Below are positions 1 to 8,890 of a stretch of DNA of 64,000 nt, in pieces. Position numbers and translations under genes: made by a program. This DNA comes from Bordetella sp. LUAb4. GTDB lineage: Bacteria; Pseudomonadota; Gammaproteobacteria; Burkholderiales; Burkholderiaceae_B. The stretch spans positions 496,001 through 560,000 of the forward strand of contig NZ_JAHPZX010000004.1 of assembly GCF_021325795.1 (NCBI RefSeq), in the 5' to 3' direction. Every line of letters begins with the position of its first letter. The first letter of the stretch is position 1. Below the pieces are notes generated by a model. The model worked only from the letters and a program-made list of their open reading frames with translations, made no database searches and was not told where the DNA came from.

Positions 1-1
1 T

Positions 2-1015
2 GCCCGCAAAACGCGTCTCAAGGTGACCAAGCACGCGGCATGGTTCGCGGTAGCGGTATGGACCGGCTTCACCTTCATCGGCTACTTCGCGCCGATCCGT
101 GATTTGGGACACGCCTTGGTCACGCTGCAATTGAGCTACTGGCAAGGGTTCTGGATGCTGTTGTTCGGATTCGCCACTTGGGGCAATGCGGGCTTCCTGC
201 GGGAATCCGTCTGCAAGTACATGTGCCCCTATGCGCGCTTCCAAAGTGTGATGTTCGATCCTGATACGTTGCTGGTCACCTATGACCAGCGGCGCGGTGA
301 TCCGCGCGGCGGACGGTCGCGGCAACTCGATCACCGCGCTGCCGGCCTGGGTGACTGCGTGGACTGCAGCCTTTGCGTTCAGGTATGCCCCACGGGCATC
401 GACATCCGCAATGGCCTCCAATACATGTGCATAGGCTGTGGGGCGTGCATCGATGCCTGTTCCCAAGTAATGAAGAAGATGCGCTATCCCGCAGGGCTGA
501 TCCGCTATACATCGGAAACCGCGCTGCGGCAGGCGGGGGGTGATGCGGATCTAGGACGTCACTGGCGCCGGGCATTGCGCCGGCCACGCGTCCTGGTCTA
601 CGCCGCGGTGATTGCCTTGCTGGTGATCGGGCTACAACTTGCGCTGGCCATGAGAAACCCGCTACGCCTGGATTTGATCCGCGATCGCGGCATCCTGGCG
701 CGTGAGGTGGCAGGAGGCTTGATCGAAAACGTCTACCAGCTGCAACTGATCAACACGGCGTCGAGGCCCTTGACGCTACGTCTACAGGCGTCCGGCCTGC
801 CGGACATGACGGTCGAGTTCGTGCGCGGCGGGGCCGGCGAGGTAGCAGAGATCGCGGCTGAGTCGAATCGCCTGTTACCGATTCGATTGCGTGTTCCCGC
901 TGGCGCGGCTTCCCCTGGGGCGCACCCGGTGCAGGTGCAGGCTGTAGAAGTGGAAGCAGCAAGCGCAGCGCCTATACGGGCGCGTGAATCGACCAGCTTT
1001 TACATCCCGGAATGA
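2..1015 (+). CDS. ccoG: Cytochrome c oxidase accessory protein CcoG (5' partial)
   Basis: Membrane iron-sulfur protein needed for maturation of cbb3-type cytochrome oxidase, where it acts in copper handling. The reading frame is open through the left edge, so the N-terminus is missing. Visible parts are a hydrophobic stretch (around FIGYFAPIRDL), a CKYMCPYARFQSVM segment, and a two-cluster ferredoxin pattern with CVDCSLCVQVCPTG and CIGCGACIDAC near residues 115-150 of the visible protein. A transmembrane helix near residue 195 follows, then the Ig-like C-terminal domain typical of FixG/CcoG. The next gene starts within a few bases, so the two are probably translationally coupled. The ccoNOQP oxidase genes are expected just left of the window. 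Confidence 0.95.
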   Translation, partial: ARKTRLKVTKHAAWFAVAVWTGFTFIGYFAPIRDLGHALVTLQLSYWQGFWMLLFGFATWGNAGFLRESVCKYMCPYARFQSVMFDPDTLLVTYDQRRGDPRGGRSRQLDHRAAGLGDCVDCSLCVQVCPTGIDIRNGLQYMCIGCGACIDACSQVMKKMRYPAGLIRYTSETALRQAGGDADLGRHWRRALRRPRVLVYAAVIALLVIGLQLALAMRNPLRLDLIRDRGILAREVAGGLIENVYQLQLINTASRPLTLRLQASGLPDMTVEFVRGGAGEVAEIAAESNRLLPIRLRVPAGAASPGAHPVQVQAVEVEAASAAPIRARESTSFYIPE

Positions 1016-1023
1016 GGTACAGC

Positions 1024-1353
1024 ATGCAGGACCTGTCCCACGTATCCAGACCTTGGTACCGCGAACCTTGGCCATGGATCCTGATGGCTGGCCCGGCGGT
1101 GGCGATCGTCGGCTGCCTGATCACTATCTATCTTGCCGTGACGCGATACGCGGATGAGCCGGTCGTCGAGGGCGCGGTGCGGCATGGCCTGGTCGTACAG
1201 CGTTTGCCTGCCGCCTTGCCCGCGCAAGGGCCTGCCGCTACAAACGCCGCTACACCTGCCGCAACATCCGCTGCCACATCCGCTGCTACATCTGCCGCTA
1301 CTTCTGTTGCTACACCTGCCCCCTCACCTACCGTCCCGCGTGACGTGAACTGA
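1024..1353 (+). CDS. FixH-like protein with an Ala/Thr repeat tail
   Basis: Small membrane protein of 109 residues directly after ccoG. The order ccoG-fixH and the segment PWYREPWPWILMAGPAVAI followed by one transmembrane helix fit the N-terminus of the FixH family. The usual periplasmic domain is replaced by a low-complexity tail of AATS/AATP repeats, encoded by 12-nt units at about 1240-1320. I chose ATG 1024 because GAGG at 1014-1017 sits 6 nt upstream. An ATG at 1012, overlapping the ccoG stop, is the alternative. FixH is normally longer, so this may be a shortened version. The family assignment rests mainly on position and the N-terminal 45 residues. Confidence 0.6.
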   Translation: MQDLSHVSRPWYREPWPWILMAGPAVAIVGCLITIYLAVTRYADEPVVEGAVRHGLVVQRLPAALPAQGPAATNAATPAATSAATSAATSAATSVATPAPSPTVPRDVN

Positions 1354-1550
1354 GCTATCTGTCCATGCGATCCACCATAGTGATCGGTGAATACGCCGTG
1401 ACGTGCATGGCGAAAATTCCCGTTTACACGCTCTACGAATAATCGGATTTCGGCCGCAGCCGGGTTTCCCTACCTTGCCGAGGCGCCCCCTTGGCATCGC
1501 CTTCGATGCGCAAGCCAGCGTGCGCACCGGACACAGGAGACCTGACAAGC

Positions 1551-2447
1551 ATGAGTAAATCGCAACCGTCGATAATCAGGACGGGACTATTTTCATCGGT
1601 CGACAAGATACGGCTGACCATTGGGTTCGTGATTACCGCGGTATTGTCGCTTAGCGTGCACGACATACTGATGCGGGTATTCAATGCCCCCTATCCCTCC
1701 GAACCGATCAACAGCGTCGTCCCCGGCGCGCTCAACCATGCGGCACTGGCCGTCGGTGCAATGTGGCTGGCGCAATGCATCAAGGGCCGTCTGAGCGGCA
1801 GCTCGGCAACCAAGCGGGCCGGCATACTGTTCCTGCTCTTATGCGGGATGAGCGAAATGTTGCGCGACTGGTTCATGAACGCCTGGTGCTTTGGGTCGCC
1901 CGCGGGACACTGGATATCGATGGCGCTCACCGAAGTTGCGAAGACCCTGCCTTACATGGTCATTGCCACGGGAACGACCATCATGAGCGAGCGTGTTCGC
2001 CACGCCTCCCTGCGATGGCTGGGCGCGGCGGCATTGGGCCTAGCGGCAGGCGTTGCGCTTGTGCCCTTATCGGCATGGATGCAAGACGAGATCATGGCCG
2101 CGCTTGCGCCATGGACGCCGACGGATATGTGGTGCCATATGCCGTATGGACCGAAAGTGCTGATCCCCGCCTATGCCACATTCGTGGAGCCCGCGCTGGC
2201 GAGCCTGTTCTGCGTCGCGCTCGTCTGGCCCGCGCTGCCCCAACGGACATCGCGGCGCGTCCTGACCTTCATGCTGCTGGTGCTGGCGTTGAAGATGCAG
2301 CTCTTGATGCCCTTCCTCTACGTCATTTATGCGAGCATTCCCCCGCTGACTGCTTTGGCCAGCATGGGGCAATTCGCATTGGAGGCAGCAGCGTTGGGGA
2401 TACTCATGGCGCTGACCTGGCGCCATGCGAGCGGAAAACCGCGGTAG
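1551..2447 (+). CDS. Polytopic membrane protein of unknown function
   Basis: A 298-residue protein with about seven or eight hydrophobic segments, including FVITAVLSLSVHDILMRV, AAALGLAAGVALVPL and VLTFMLLVLALKMQLLM. I do not recognise a family. ATG 1551 is preferred over an in-frame start at 1491 because AGGAGA lies at 1534-1539 and the extra N-terminal residues look non-coding. The 197 nt between fixH and this gene hold nothing I can assign. A strong hairpin at 2453-2496 ends the transcription unit. Its link to the cbb3 genes is only positional. Confidence 0.6.
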   Translation: MSKSQPSIIRTGLFSSVDKIRLTIGFVITAVLSLSVHDILMRVFNAPYPSEPINSVVPGALNHAALAVGAMWLAQCIKGRLSGSSATKRAGILFLLLCGMSEMLRDWFMNAWCFGSPAGHWISMALTEVAKTLPYMVIATGTTIMSERVRHASLRWLGAAALGLAAGVALVPLSAWMQDEIMAALAPWTPTDMWCHMPYGPKVLIPAYATFVEPALASLFCVALVWPALPQRTSRRVLTFMLLVLALKMQLLMPFLYVIYASIPPLTALASMGQFALEAAALGILMALTWRHASGKPR

Positions 2448-2452
2448 GCCCT

Positions 2453-2496
2453 AGGCGGCGGTTCAGCCGGCGCAATCGCCTGCTGAACCGCCGCCT
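2453..2496. terminator. Bidirectional hairpin between convergent genes
   Basis: A perfect 15-bp inverted repeat (AGGCGGCGGTTCAGC at 2453-2467, its complement at 2482-2496) encloses a loop that can itself pair GGCG with CGCC. It lies between the convergent genes at 1551 and 2506. There is no T-tract on either side, so it may act as a transcript-end stabiliser rather than a classical intrinsic terminator. Confidence 0.7.
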
Positions 2497-2505
2497 GACC
2501 GACTA

Positions 2506-3465
2506 CTACTTGGGGGAGGGCGATACGGCAACAGCGTCGCTGCCGCCGTTCTTCTTCTTGGCATTGCGGCCGGCCCAATAACCGGCCAGCAAGGATCCGG
2601 ACAGGTTGTGCCATACGGAAAACAAGGCACCCGGCAGCGCGGCCAGCGGCGTGAAGTACAGCTTGCCCAGCGTCGCGGCCAGGCCGGAGTTCTGCATGCC
2701 CACTTCCATGGCCAAGGTGCGGCAGATGGCTTCGTCGAAACCCAGCAGGCGTCCGCCCCAGTAGCCGCCCAACAGGCCCAGGCCGTTGTGCAGGATCACG
2801 CCCAGCGCCACGACCAGGCCCACCGATGCGATGCTTTGCTGCGTGCCGCCCACTACCGCGGCGATGATCAGCAGGATCGCCACCATGGACACCAGTGGCA
2901 GGACAGGCTCGATACGGCGCACGAAACCGGTGAACAGATGATGGATCACCAAGCCGACGACGATGGGTATGGCCACGATCTGTACGATGCTGATCAACAT
3001 GCCATGCACGTCCACGGCAATCGACGCATCGACGTACAGGCGCGTCAGCAAAGGCGTGGCAAAAATCCCCACGACCGTGGACAGCGCGCTGATCGTCACC
3101 GACAGCGCCACGTCGCCGCGCGCCAGATAGATCATCACATTGGATGACGTGCCGCTGGCCACGCTGCCTACCAGCACCATGCCGGTGGTCAGGTCGGGCG
3201 GCAAGCGCAAGACCTTGGCGATGACCCAGGCCGCCAAGGGCATGACCAGGTAATGCAGCACGATGCCGGCGATCACCGGCGCGGGACGCGTGAAAACGCG
3301 CTTGAAGTCGCTCAGCGACAGGGTTACGCCCATCGCCAGCATGATGATGGTCAACAACGTGGTGACATACGGTGCGATACCCGACACGGAGGTCGGCGAG
3401 AAATAGGCCAGCAGCGAAGCCAGCACGGCCCAGACGGGAAACAATCGAGTGATAGGGGCAAGCAC
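2506..3465 (-). CDS. Bile acid:Na+ symporter (BASS) family transporter
   Basis: A 319-residue inner-membrane transporter with about nine or ten helices. Family marks are [19 protein letters not shown] near residue 45, [19 protein letters not shown] near residue 110, and the C-terminal [14 protein letters not shown] segment, the conserved sodium-site region of BASS proteins. The closest known type is probably YocS/PanS, which moves organic anions such as ketopantoate; the substrate here is not shown by sequence. GTG 3465 with AGGA eight bases upstream is preferred over the TTG 39 nt further out. The Lys/Asn-rich C-terminal tail is cytoplasmic by prediction. Confidence 0.85.
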   Translation of the reverse strand: MLAPITRLFPVWAVLASLLAYFSPTSVSGIAPYVTTLLTIIMLAMGVTLSLSDFKRVFTRPAPVIAGIVLHYLVMPLAAWVIAKVLRLPPDLTTGMVLVGSVASGTSSNVMIYLARGDVALSVTISALSTVVGIFATPLLTRLYVDASIAVDVHGMLISIVQIVAIPIVVGLVIHHLFTGFVRRIEPVLPLVSMVAILLIIAAVVGGTQQSIASVGLVVALGVILHNGLGLLGGYWGGRLLGFDEAICRTLAMEVGMQNSGLAATLGKLYFTPLAALPGALFSVWHNLSGSLLAGYWAGRNAKKKNGGSDAVAVSPSPK

Positions 3466-3763
3466 GGTGTGTATCCTGGGATGCGCTCGCGCGGCGGGAT
3501 GCAATGCGGCCGCGCGGTCTCTTTAATGGTTTTAGGAAATTGGCCGGATCCGCGTGGGAAAGTGGCCAGGTCCGCGCCGCGCCTGCATCCTTGTGAGTTG
3601 CCGCGCCCGCGGTTGCTCGGGCGGGCCGTATTGTATGCGCGTCGGCGACGCGCGTTCACAGGAGGTGAATTTTCTTACTGGGGCCTTAAAAAAAGGGCTT
3701 TTCGGCACAGGCCGCTGCCTATCCGCTGTGGGCTGTGGGCTACTGGCCGTTAACCGTAGGCTG

Positions 3764-3846
3764 TTAACCGTTGGCTGTTGGCTGTTGGCTGTTGGCTGTT
3801 GGCTGTTGGCCTTTAGCCGTTGGCATTGCTACTAGCCAACGGTTAA
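3764..3846. repeat. Heptanucleotide tandem repeat framed by a 13-bp inverted repeat
   Basis: About six tandem GTTGGCT units (3770-3810) lie in the 404-nt gap between the BASS and MFS genes. They are bracketed by TTAACCGTTGGCT at 3764-3776 and its exact complement AGCCAACGGTTAA at 3834-3846. Further GCTGTGG and GCCGTTAACC variants precede the block from 3725. The rest of the gap (3466-3724) shows nothing I can assign. The arrangement could form a long hairpin downstream of the MFS gene or be a slippage-prone array. Confidence 0.75.
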
Positions 3847-3869
3847 TGGCAAGCGCCGCCGCCGATTTC

Positions 3870-5333
3870 CTACTGGCTACTCTGGCACACAGGCACCGCC
3901 GCGCTCAACAGCGTGCGCCGCTGTGCCCGTTGCCGCATGTGCAGCACCAGCGCAAGGAGCGCCAGGCAGCCCATCACGCCAAACTCCGCTTCCATCACTC
4001 CCACCGAGGCCGGCAGATAATCCCCCGAACGTGCTTGCAGGAAATGCGTCAGGACCGCGCCATAGACGGCCGGGCCCAGGCCGAAGGCCGCCTGCTGCAC
4101 CGTCGACAGCGTCGCGCTGCCCGCGCCAGCCTGGGCATGCGGTACCTCCGACAGGCCGATGCGGTAGAAGCATGCCACGATGAAGGCCTGGCCAAAGCCG
4201 ATCGGCAGCGATGCGGGAATCAGGTTCAGCACCGACGGTTCGGGCCACACGTGGCGCAAGGTGATCATCATCATTACCAGGCCGGCCATCTGCACCAGGC
4301 AACCGAACAACAGCACCGTGGTTTTTTCGAATCGGGCGACGGCACGGCTGGTCAGCATCGATCCCATGAAATAGGACACGCCCAGCGCGATGAACGCGTT
4401 GCCCGAGTGCAGCGGCGACAGGTGCGCACCGGCCTGCAAGGTCAAGGCCATCGCGAACATGAAGCCGCCCCAGCTGGAGAAAAACAGGATCGCGATGCCA
4501 AGGCCGACACGCACGCTACCCAGGCGCAACAGGCTGGGCGGCAGCAAGGGGAACCCACCGGCCATTTCCTGGTGCCGTTCCACGCGCCACAAGGCGTACA
4601 GCAGCGGCGGCACCGCCAGCAGCGCCACGGCGCACGGCCATGGCCAATGCAGGACCGGACCCAGCGCCATCGGCAACAGCAGGCACAGGATCACCAGGGC
4701 CAGCAGCAGCGTACCCGGCACGTCGATGGAGGCCGGATGCGGGGAGCGCGTCTCCGGCAACAGGCGTGGCGCCAGGGCCGCGACCAGCAAACCGATAGGC
4801 AGATTGACCAGGAAGACGTTGCGCCATCCCAGGCCGCCTTCGCCCACGGTGATCAGCAGGCCGCCGAGCACCTGCCCTATCACGAAGGCCAGGCCGCCGA
4901 TGGCCCCGTACAGCCCCAGGGCGCGCGAATGCTCGCGTCCCTGCAAACCGGTGTGTATGGTCGCCAGGATCTGCGGCACGGCCAGCGCGGCCGCCATCCC
5001 TTGCAGGATGCGCGCCGCCAGCAAGACCCACACGGCGTCGGCCAAGCCACACAGGACCGATGCCAGCGTGAACAGCAGCACGCCCCAGGTGAAGACGCGG
5101 CGGCGGCCATAGTTGTCGCCCAGTCGCCCGCCCATGGCCAGGCACACGGCGAAGGCCACCCCATAGACCGCCACGATCAGTTCCAGCTCCACTTCGCTGG
5201 CATGCAAGGCATGCGCCATCGCATCGAGTGCGACGTTGACAATGGAGAAGTCGATCATCGGCAGTAGTTGGCCGGCCAGCAATAGGTACAGGCCCGCGCG
5301 TCCAAGGCGCGGGAGGGAGGCAGCAGTCGTCAT
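3870..5333 (-). CDS. MFS transporter, DHA2 (EmrB/QacA-type) drug exporter
   Basis: A 487-residue inner-membrane protein with about 14 predicted helices. The N-terminal half carries the MFS loop signature GGRLGDNYGRRRVF and the antiporter-type motif around AVPQILATIHTG and GQVLGGLLI, as in drug:H+ antiporters with 14 segments. ATG 5333 is the start, as the 58 codons upstream in frame have atypical Cys/Pro-rich composition. No regulator or membrane-fusion partner is adjacent, so it is likely a single-component exporter; the substrate is unknown. A phased direct-repeat block lies about 140 nt upstream. Confidence 0.9.
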   Translation of the reverse strand: MTTAASLPRLGRAGLYLLLAGQLLPMIDFSIVNVALDAMAHALHASEVELELIVAVYGVAFAVCLAMGGRLGDNYGRRRVFTWGVLLFTLASVLCGLADAVWVLLAARILQGMAAALAVPQILATIHTGLQGREHSRALGLYGAIGGLAFVIGQVLGGLLITVGEGGLGWRNVFLVNLPIGLLVAALAPRLLPETRSPHPASIDVPGTLLLALVILCLLLPMALGPVLHWPWPCAVALLAVPPLLYALWRVERHQEMAGGFPLLPPSLLRLGSVRVGLGIAILFFSSWGGFMFAMALTLQAGAHLSPLHSGNAFIALGVSYFMGSMLTSRAVARFEKTTVLLFGCLVQMAGLVMMMITLRHVWPEPSVLNLIPASLPIGFGQAFIVACFYRIGLSEVPHAQAGAGSATLSTVQQAAFGLGPAVYGAVLTHFLQARSGDYLPASVGVMEAEFGVMGCLALLALVLHMRQRAQRRTLLSAAVPVCQSSQ

Positions 5334-5474
5334 GGTGTAGGTGTCAGGCAGAAGACAACAAACGGGACACCGTATGTGGGACGGACCGCGGCAGGTCCGT
5401 AGCACGGGAGGTCCCGGTTTTTTTCGGGGGGTGCCGAGAGCAGGGCACCATGCTGCGCATCTTACTGCTGGATG

Positions 5475-5524
5475 GTGCATCGCAGCGAATATTGATGTGC
5501 ATCGCACAAAAGCAAAAATGCATC
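5475..5524. promoter_or_regulatory. Phased TGCATC direct repeats (candidate operator)
   Basis: GTGCATCGCA occurs at 5475-5484 and again at 5497-5506, with a third partial copy (ATGCATC) at 5518-5524. The spacings of 22 and 21 nt are close to two helical turns, as expected for a protein binding one face of DNA. It lies in the 468-nt gap between the leftward MFS gene and the rightward outer-membrane gene. The regulator is not in the neighbourhood. The remainder of 5334-5801 contains no gene I can support. Confidence 0.4.
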
Positions 5525-5801
5525 AGACACGGGAATCTTGCTGCATAAAGGCATTATTGCGGCAGGGTCTTTATTCTCCGATCCCCGATCCCTACCCCTC
5601 GACACTTGGTCCTTGGCTGCTGCCAGAGTTCAGCACGGCATCACTGTCGCAAATGGTGGCTCGAAGTTACTCCCCCCTACTCATCCGCAGGCCCCAATAT
5701 CGCCAGGCAACGGACGGACGCGTGCGCGCGTGTCGGGACACGCGTCCCACCATGCTCTGAACCGCGGCTGCCCTGCAACCGACCCGCCAGGAGACCGGCA
5801 G

Positions 5802-6800
5802 ATGTCACGCCCAGATCGCAACATTTCTCTTAGCCGACGTCGGCACAATATTCCAGCCAGGGCAACGCTGGCTTCCCTCCTGCTCGCCATGACGACTGTC
5901 GCGGCGGCGCAGACCGCGCAGACACCTCACCCCGTGCCGACGCCGCAGGCGGCCCCGACCGGGCGGATGGAGCAGACAGGGGAAATTGCACAACCTGGCC
6001 AGCCAGTCCAAGCAACCCAACCGGTCCAGCCTGCCCGCCCCAACACCGCGACCGTAACGCCGCCTGAAAGTACACCATCTACCCCGGCGTCCAGTCCCAG
6101 CGACTGGCACGTCACCGTCAGCCCCTACCTGTGGGCGGCGTCTCTGCGCGGGCACGCGGACATCGCGGGCCGCCGCGCGGACTTCCACATGCCCTTCTCC
6201 ACCATCTTCGAGGACCTCGATTTCAGCTTCATGGGCAATATCGAGGCCAGCAACGGACGCTACGGTTTCTACATCGACAACGTCTACACCAGCCTGGGCC
6301 AACGCCAGCACGTCGACGGCCTGTCGACGCATACCAGGCTGCGCGCCAACTGGCTGACCGGCGGCGCTTTCGTGCGTGCCTACGAGCAACAGCTGGGCGG
6401 CAGCACGCTGGCGGGAACACCCCGCATCTTCGCCATCGAACCCACGATGGGTCTGCGCTGGACCTCGCTGCGGGGCAGCATAGATACTCCGCTAGGCGAT
6501 GTCTCTTCGCGCGTCAACTGGACCGACCCTTTCATAGGCGTGCGCGTAGAGACCGACCTGACCGACCGCTGGAACCTGTCGGCCGAAGCCGACATCGGCG
6601 GATTCGGCATGGGCTCGGAGTTCAGCGCCAATGGCCAAGTCTATCTAGGCTATCGCCTGAAATTGTTCGGCCACGACACCATGCTGCGCCTGGGCTACCG
6701 CGCGCTGTACCAGGATTATCGAGAACATACCGATTACGGGCGCGCCAAGTGGTCCAACACGATGCAGGGGCCAGTGGCAGGCATCTCGATCCGCTTCTGA
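5802..6800 (+). CDS. Outer-membrane beta-barrel protein of unknown function
   Basis: A 332-residue exported protein. The start ATG 5802 has AGGAGA at 5789-5794. A signal peptide (hydrophobic core TLASLLLAMTTVAAA) is followed by a Pro/Gln/Thr-rich linker of about 65 residues. A C-terminal domain of alternating polar/aromatic strands begins at WHVTVSPYLWAASLRG and ends in SIRF; a terminal aromatic residue is the usual outer-membrane assembly signal. It resembles small porin-like proteins annotated only as outer-membrane proteins. No partner gene is evident. Confidence 0.75.
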   Translation: MSRPDRNISLSRRRHNIPARATLASLLLAMTTVAAAQTAQTPHPVPTPQAAPTGRMEQTGEIAQPGQPVQATQPVQPARPNTATVTPPESTPSTPASSPSDWHVTVSPYLWAASLRGHADIAGRRADFHMPFSTIFEDLDFSFMGNIEASNGRYGFYIDNVYTSLGQRQHVDGLSTHTRLRANWLTGGAFVRAYEQQLGGSTLAGTPRIFAIEPTMGLRWTSLRGSIDTPLGDVSSRVNWTDPFIGVRVETDLTDRWNLSAEADIGGFGMGSEFSANGQVYLGYRLKLFGHDTMLRLGYRALYQDYREHTDYGRAKWSNTMQGPVAGISIRF

Positions 6801-6936
6801 TCCGTGGCGTGGCGGGCCGGACAAGAATTTTCCGATGGAGCGCCGCGCCACCAAGGCGCACAGTGCCGCGCTCAACCGCGCGGTTATTAACAAGGGATGC
6901 ATGGTGCATCCCTCAACCGTTGTCGAGGAGATCCTC

Positions 6937-8178
6937 ATGCCTGCCCACTCGTCCCAATCCGCCGCGCGTCTCGCCGCTCGTTTCGGCGGACCTTGCCTCA
7001 CGCTACCACGGCTCGTAGCGTCGCGCGCCCTTGCGCAAGCACGGCGGCATGCCCGGCGACTTGCCCGGCAGTTGTCGCGGCGCCTGCGTGCCTCGGTGGC
7101 GCTGGCCATGGCCGCCACCATGACATTGGCCCCCTTGGAAGCGATCGCTTGCACCAGCTTTACCATCCGCACCAACACCAAGGGCGTCATTTATTCGCGC
7201 ACCATGGAGTTCGGCTTCCCCCTGCAATCCCAAACCATGTTCATTCCGCGTAAACAGGAGATCGTCGCCACCGGTAACGACGCCCATCCGGGCGCGAAGT
7301 GGACCACCAAGTACGCGACGATAGGCATGAATGCCTTCGGCCTGAAATGCCTGAGCGACGGCATGAACGAGAAGGGTTTGGCGGGCGGCCTGCTCTACTT
7401 CCCCGACTACGCGTCCTACACCCCGGATGCGGACGCCGGCAATCGCCAGGTGCTGGCGCCGTGGGATCTGCTGACATGGGCGCTAACCAATTTCGCCAAC
7501 GTGGCCGAGGTCAAGGCGGCACTGTCCCAGATCGTGGTGCTGGGCATCAAGGAACCGCATCTCGGCTTCGTGCCTGGGGTTCACTACACCTTGCATGACG
7601 CCAGCGGCGCTTCCATCGTCATCGAGCCGATCGATGGCCAACTCAAGGTCTATGACAATCCCTATAGCGTACTGACCAATTCGCCGCCCTTTGCCTGGCA
7701 TGAAATGAACCTGCGCAACTACGTCAAGCTGTCGCCGACCCAGGCGCCGGCGCGCGTCATCGCCGGCCAGACCATCCGGCCGCTGGGTGAAGGTTCGGGT
7801 CTGTTGGGCATCCCTGGAGACACGACGCCGCCGTCGCGCTTCATCCGCGCCCTGGGCTTTTCCCAAGCGGCCGTGCCGACAGACCCTGGCATGCCTAGCG
7901 TGAGACTCGCGGAACACATCCTCAACAACTTCGACATTCCCAAGGGTTGGGCGCAGGATCCCGCCTTGAAGGAAGCCTCGATCGAATACACGCAGTGGAG
8001 CGTCATCGCCGACCTGCAAAACCTGCGCTATTACCTCAAGACCTATGAAGATCCCACCTTGCGCGAACTGGATTTCAAGCAGTTGGATCTGGACGGCAAG
8101 GACATCCTTCTGGGACCGCTGCACCCGGCGGTCGTCCCGCCCGCGTTGACGGTATCCAATAAGATGGCGGCGAATTAA
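6937..8178 (+). CDS. Exported linear amide C-N hydrolase (Ntn, choloylglycine hydrolase family)
   Basis: A 413-residue precursor. A long Arg-rich N-terminus and hydrophobic segment ASVALAMAATMTLAPLEAIA lead to Cys72, which becomes the N-terminal nucleophile after cleavage (mature start CTSFTIRT). Arg and Glu in the SRTMEF segment match the active-site Arg and acidic position of penicillin V acylase/bile-salt hydrolase relatives. ATG 6937 is chosen because GAGGAG lies six bases upstream. Gram-negative members of this family cleave penicillin V or N-acyl-homoserine lactones; the substrate here is unknown. It is transcribed alone and followed by a strong hairpin. Confidence 0.88.
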   Translation: MPAHSSQSAARLAARFGGPCLTLPRLVASRALAQARRHARRLARQLSRRLRASVALAMAATMTLAPLEAIACTSFTIRTNTKGVIYSRTMEFGFPLQSQTMFIPRKQEIVATGNDAHPGAKWTTKYATIGMNAFGLKCLSDGMNEKGLAGGLLYFPDYASYTPDADAGNRQVLAPWDLLTWALTNFANVAEVKAALSQIVVLGIKEPHLGFVPGVHYTLHDASGASIVIEPIDGQLKVYDNPYSVLTNSPPFAWHEMNLRNYVKLSPTQAPARVIAGQTIRPLGEGSGLLGIPGDTTPPSRFIRALGFSQAAVPTDPGMPSVRLAEHILNNFDIPKGWAQDPALKEASIEYTQWSVIADLQNLRYYLKTYEDPTLRELDFKQLDLDGKDILLGPLHPAVVPPALTVSNKMAAN

Positions 8179-8200
8179 GGGCTTTCAGAGGCCCCAAAAG

Positions 8201-8241
8201 GAAACCGCTGACCTCTGGATAAATAAGAGGTCAGCGGTTTC
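8201..8241. terminator. Terminator between convergent genes
   Basis: A perfect 16-bp inverted repeat (GAAACCGCTGACCTCT at 8201-8216, complement at 8226-8241) with a 9-nt loop. On the minus strand it is followed by CTTTT. It separates the rightward hydrolase from the leftward papain-like gene and probably serves both directions. Confidence 0.85.
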
Positions 8242-8275
8242 TGGTAAAGCTCAAAGTTCTGGGTCAGCCGGCACA

Positions 8276-8890
8276 TTAGCCTATAGACGGCGTTGAGGTT
8301 GGAGGATTGAGGAAGAAAAGTTCTTCCGCGTTAAGGGCTATTAACTCAGCTTCGGTAATGACGCGGCATTTCTCATCCGCAGGATCCGCTATATTCCAGG
8401 TCGGAGGATTAACCGAGTAATTCCACCCGTACAGGGTAATTACGCGACCGTTCTTGGCGAAGCCTTTCAAACCGACGATAACGGGGAAGCCGTGCCCGAT
8501 CGTTTGCTTGACAAAGAAAAGGGGAGGATTCGAGTTGGACAGGGCGAACGTATTTTTGAAGACGTGCAAAAGCTGCAGGGGGTAGGTAGGAATCCCCGGC
8601 AAGTTATACTCGCCCGTTGCCTTCATCTCTTCAATGTCGCAAACACCCCTGATATTTCCCGGCTTCCCCATGGCTGCGAAATACAGGTCGCATTGCTTTA
8701 CGGACCATGTCGGGTTTTTTGGATCCCTTCTGACCAGTGTGGTCGCGCAAGCGACACAAGCGGCTATCCAGCTCCAATTCGGCTGTTTTCGGGTTTCGAA
8801 GTTAGCTTCAAAATCGCTGATTATAGTGCTGGTGATGTCAGCAGCCTCGGAGTCGCGGGGGTTGCGTGTGGAGTCATCATCAGTAGACAT
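8276..8890 (-). CDS. Papain-like fold protein lacking catalytic Cys and His (pseudo-protease)
   Basis: A 204-residue protein, clearly a paralogue of the next gene upstream (9203-9808): both start MST, share WS..QCDLY..AMG, GIPT.PL.LLH and GFPVI.GL blocks, and align along their length. In the sister, the family signature HWCWIA holds the nucleophile Cys and GHVVTVYG holds the His. Here the same places read NWSWIA and GRVITLYG, so Cys is Ser and His is Arg; the later Asp of the DP motif is kept. It is therefore predicted to be inactive as a protease, possibly a binding, inhibitor or immunity-type partner. It is the last gene of the leftward island and is 312 nt away from the gene before it. No signal peptide is visible. 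Confidence 0.7.
   Translation of the reverse strand: MSTDDDSTRNPRDSEAADITSTIISDFEANFETRKQPNWSWIAACVACATTLVRRDPKNPTWSVKQCDLYFAAMGKPGNIRGVCDIEEMKATGEYNLPGIPTYPLQLLHVFKNTFALSNSNPPLFFVKQTIGHGFPVIVGLKGFAKNGRVITLYGWNYSVNPPTWNIADPADEKCRVITEAELIALNAEELFFLNPPTSTPSIG

Noticed and set aside
3771-5267. Long rightward open frame opposite the MFS gene
   Set aside because: It is a Gln/His/Arg-rich shadow of the high-GC coding strand of a well-supported exporter, with no recognisable domain.
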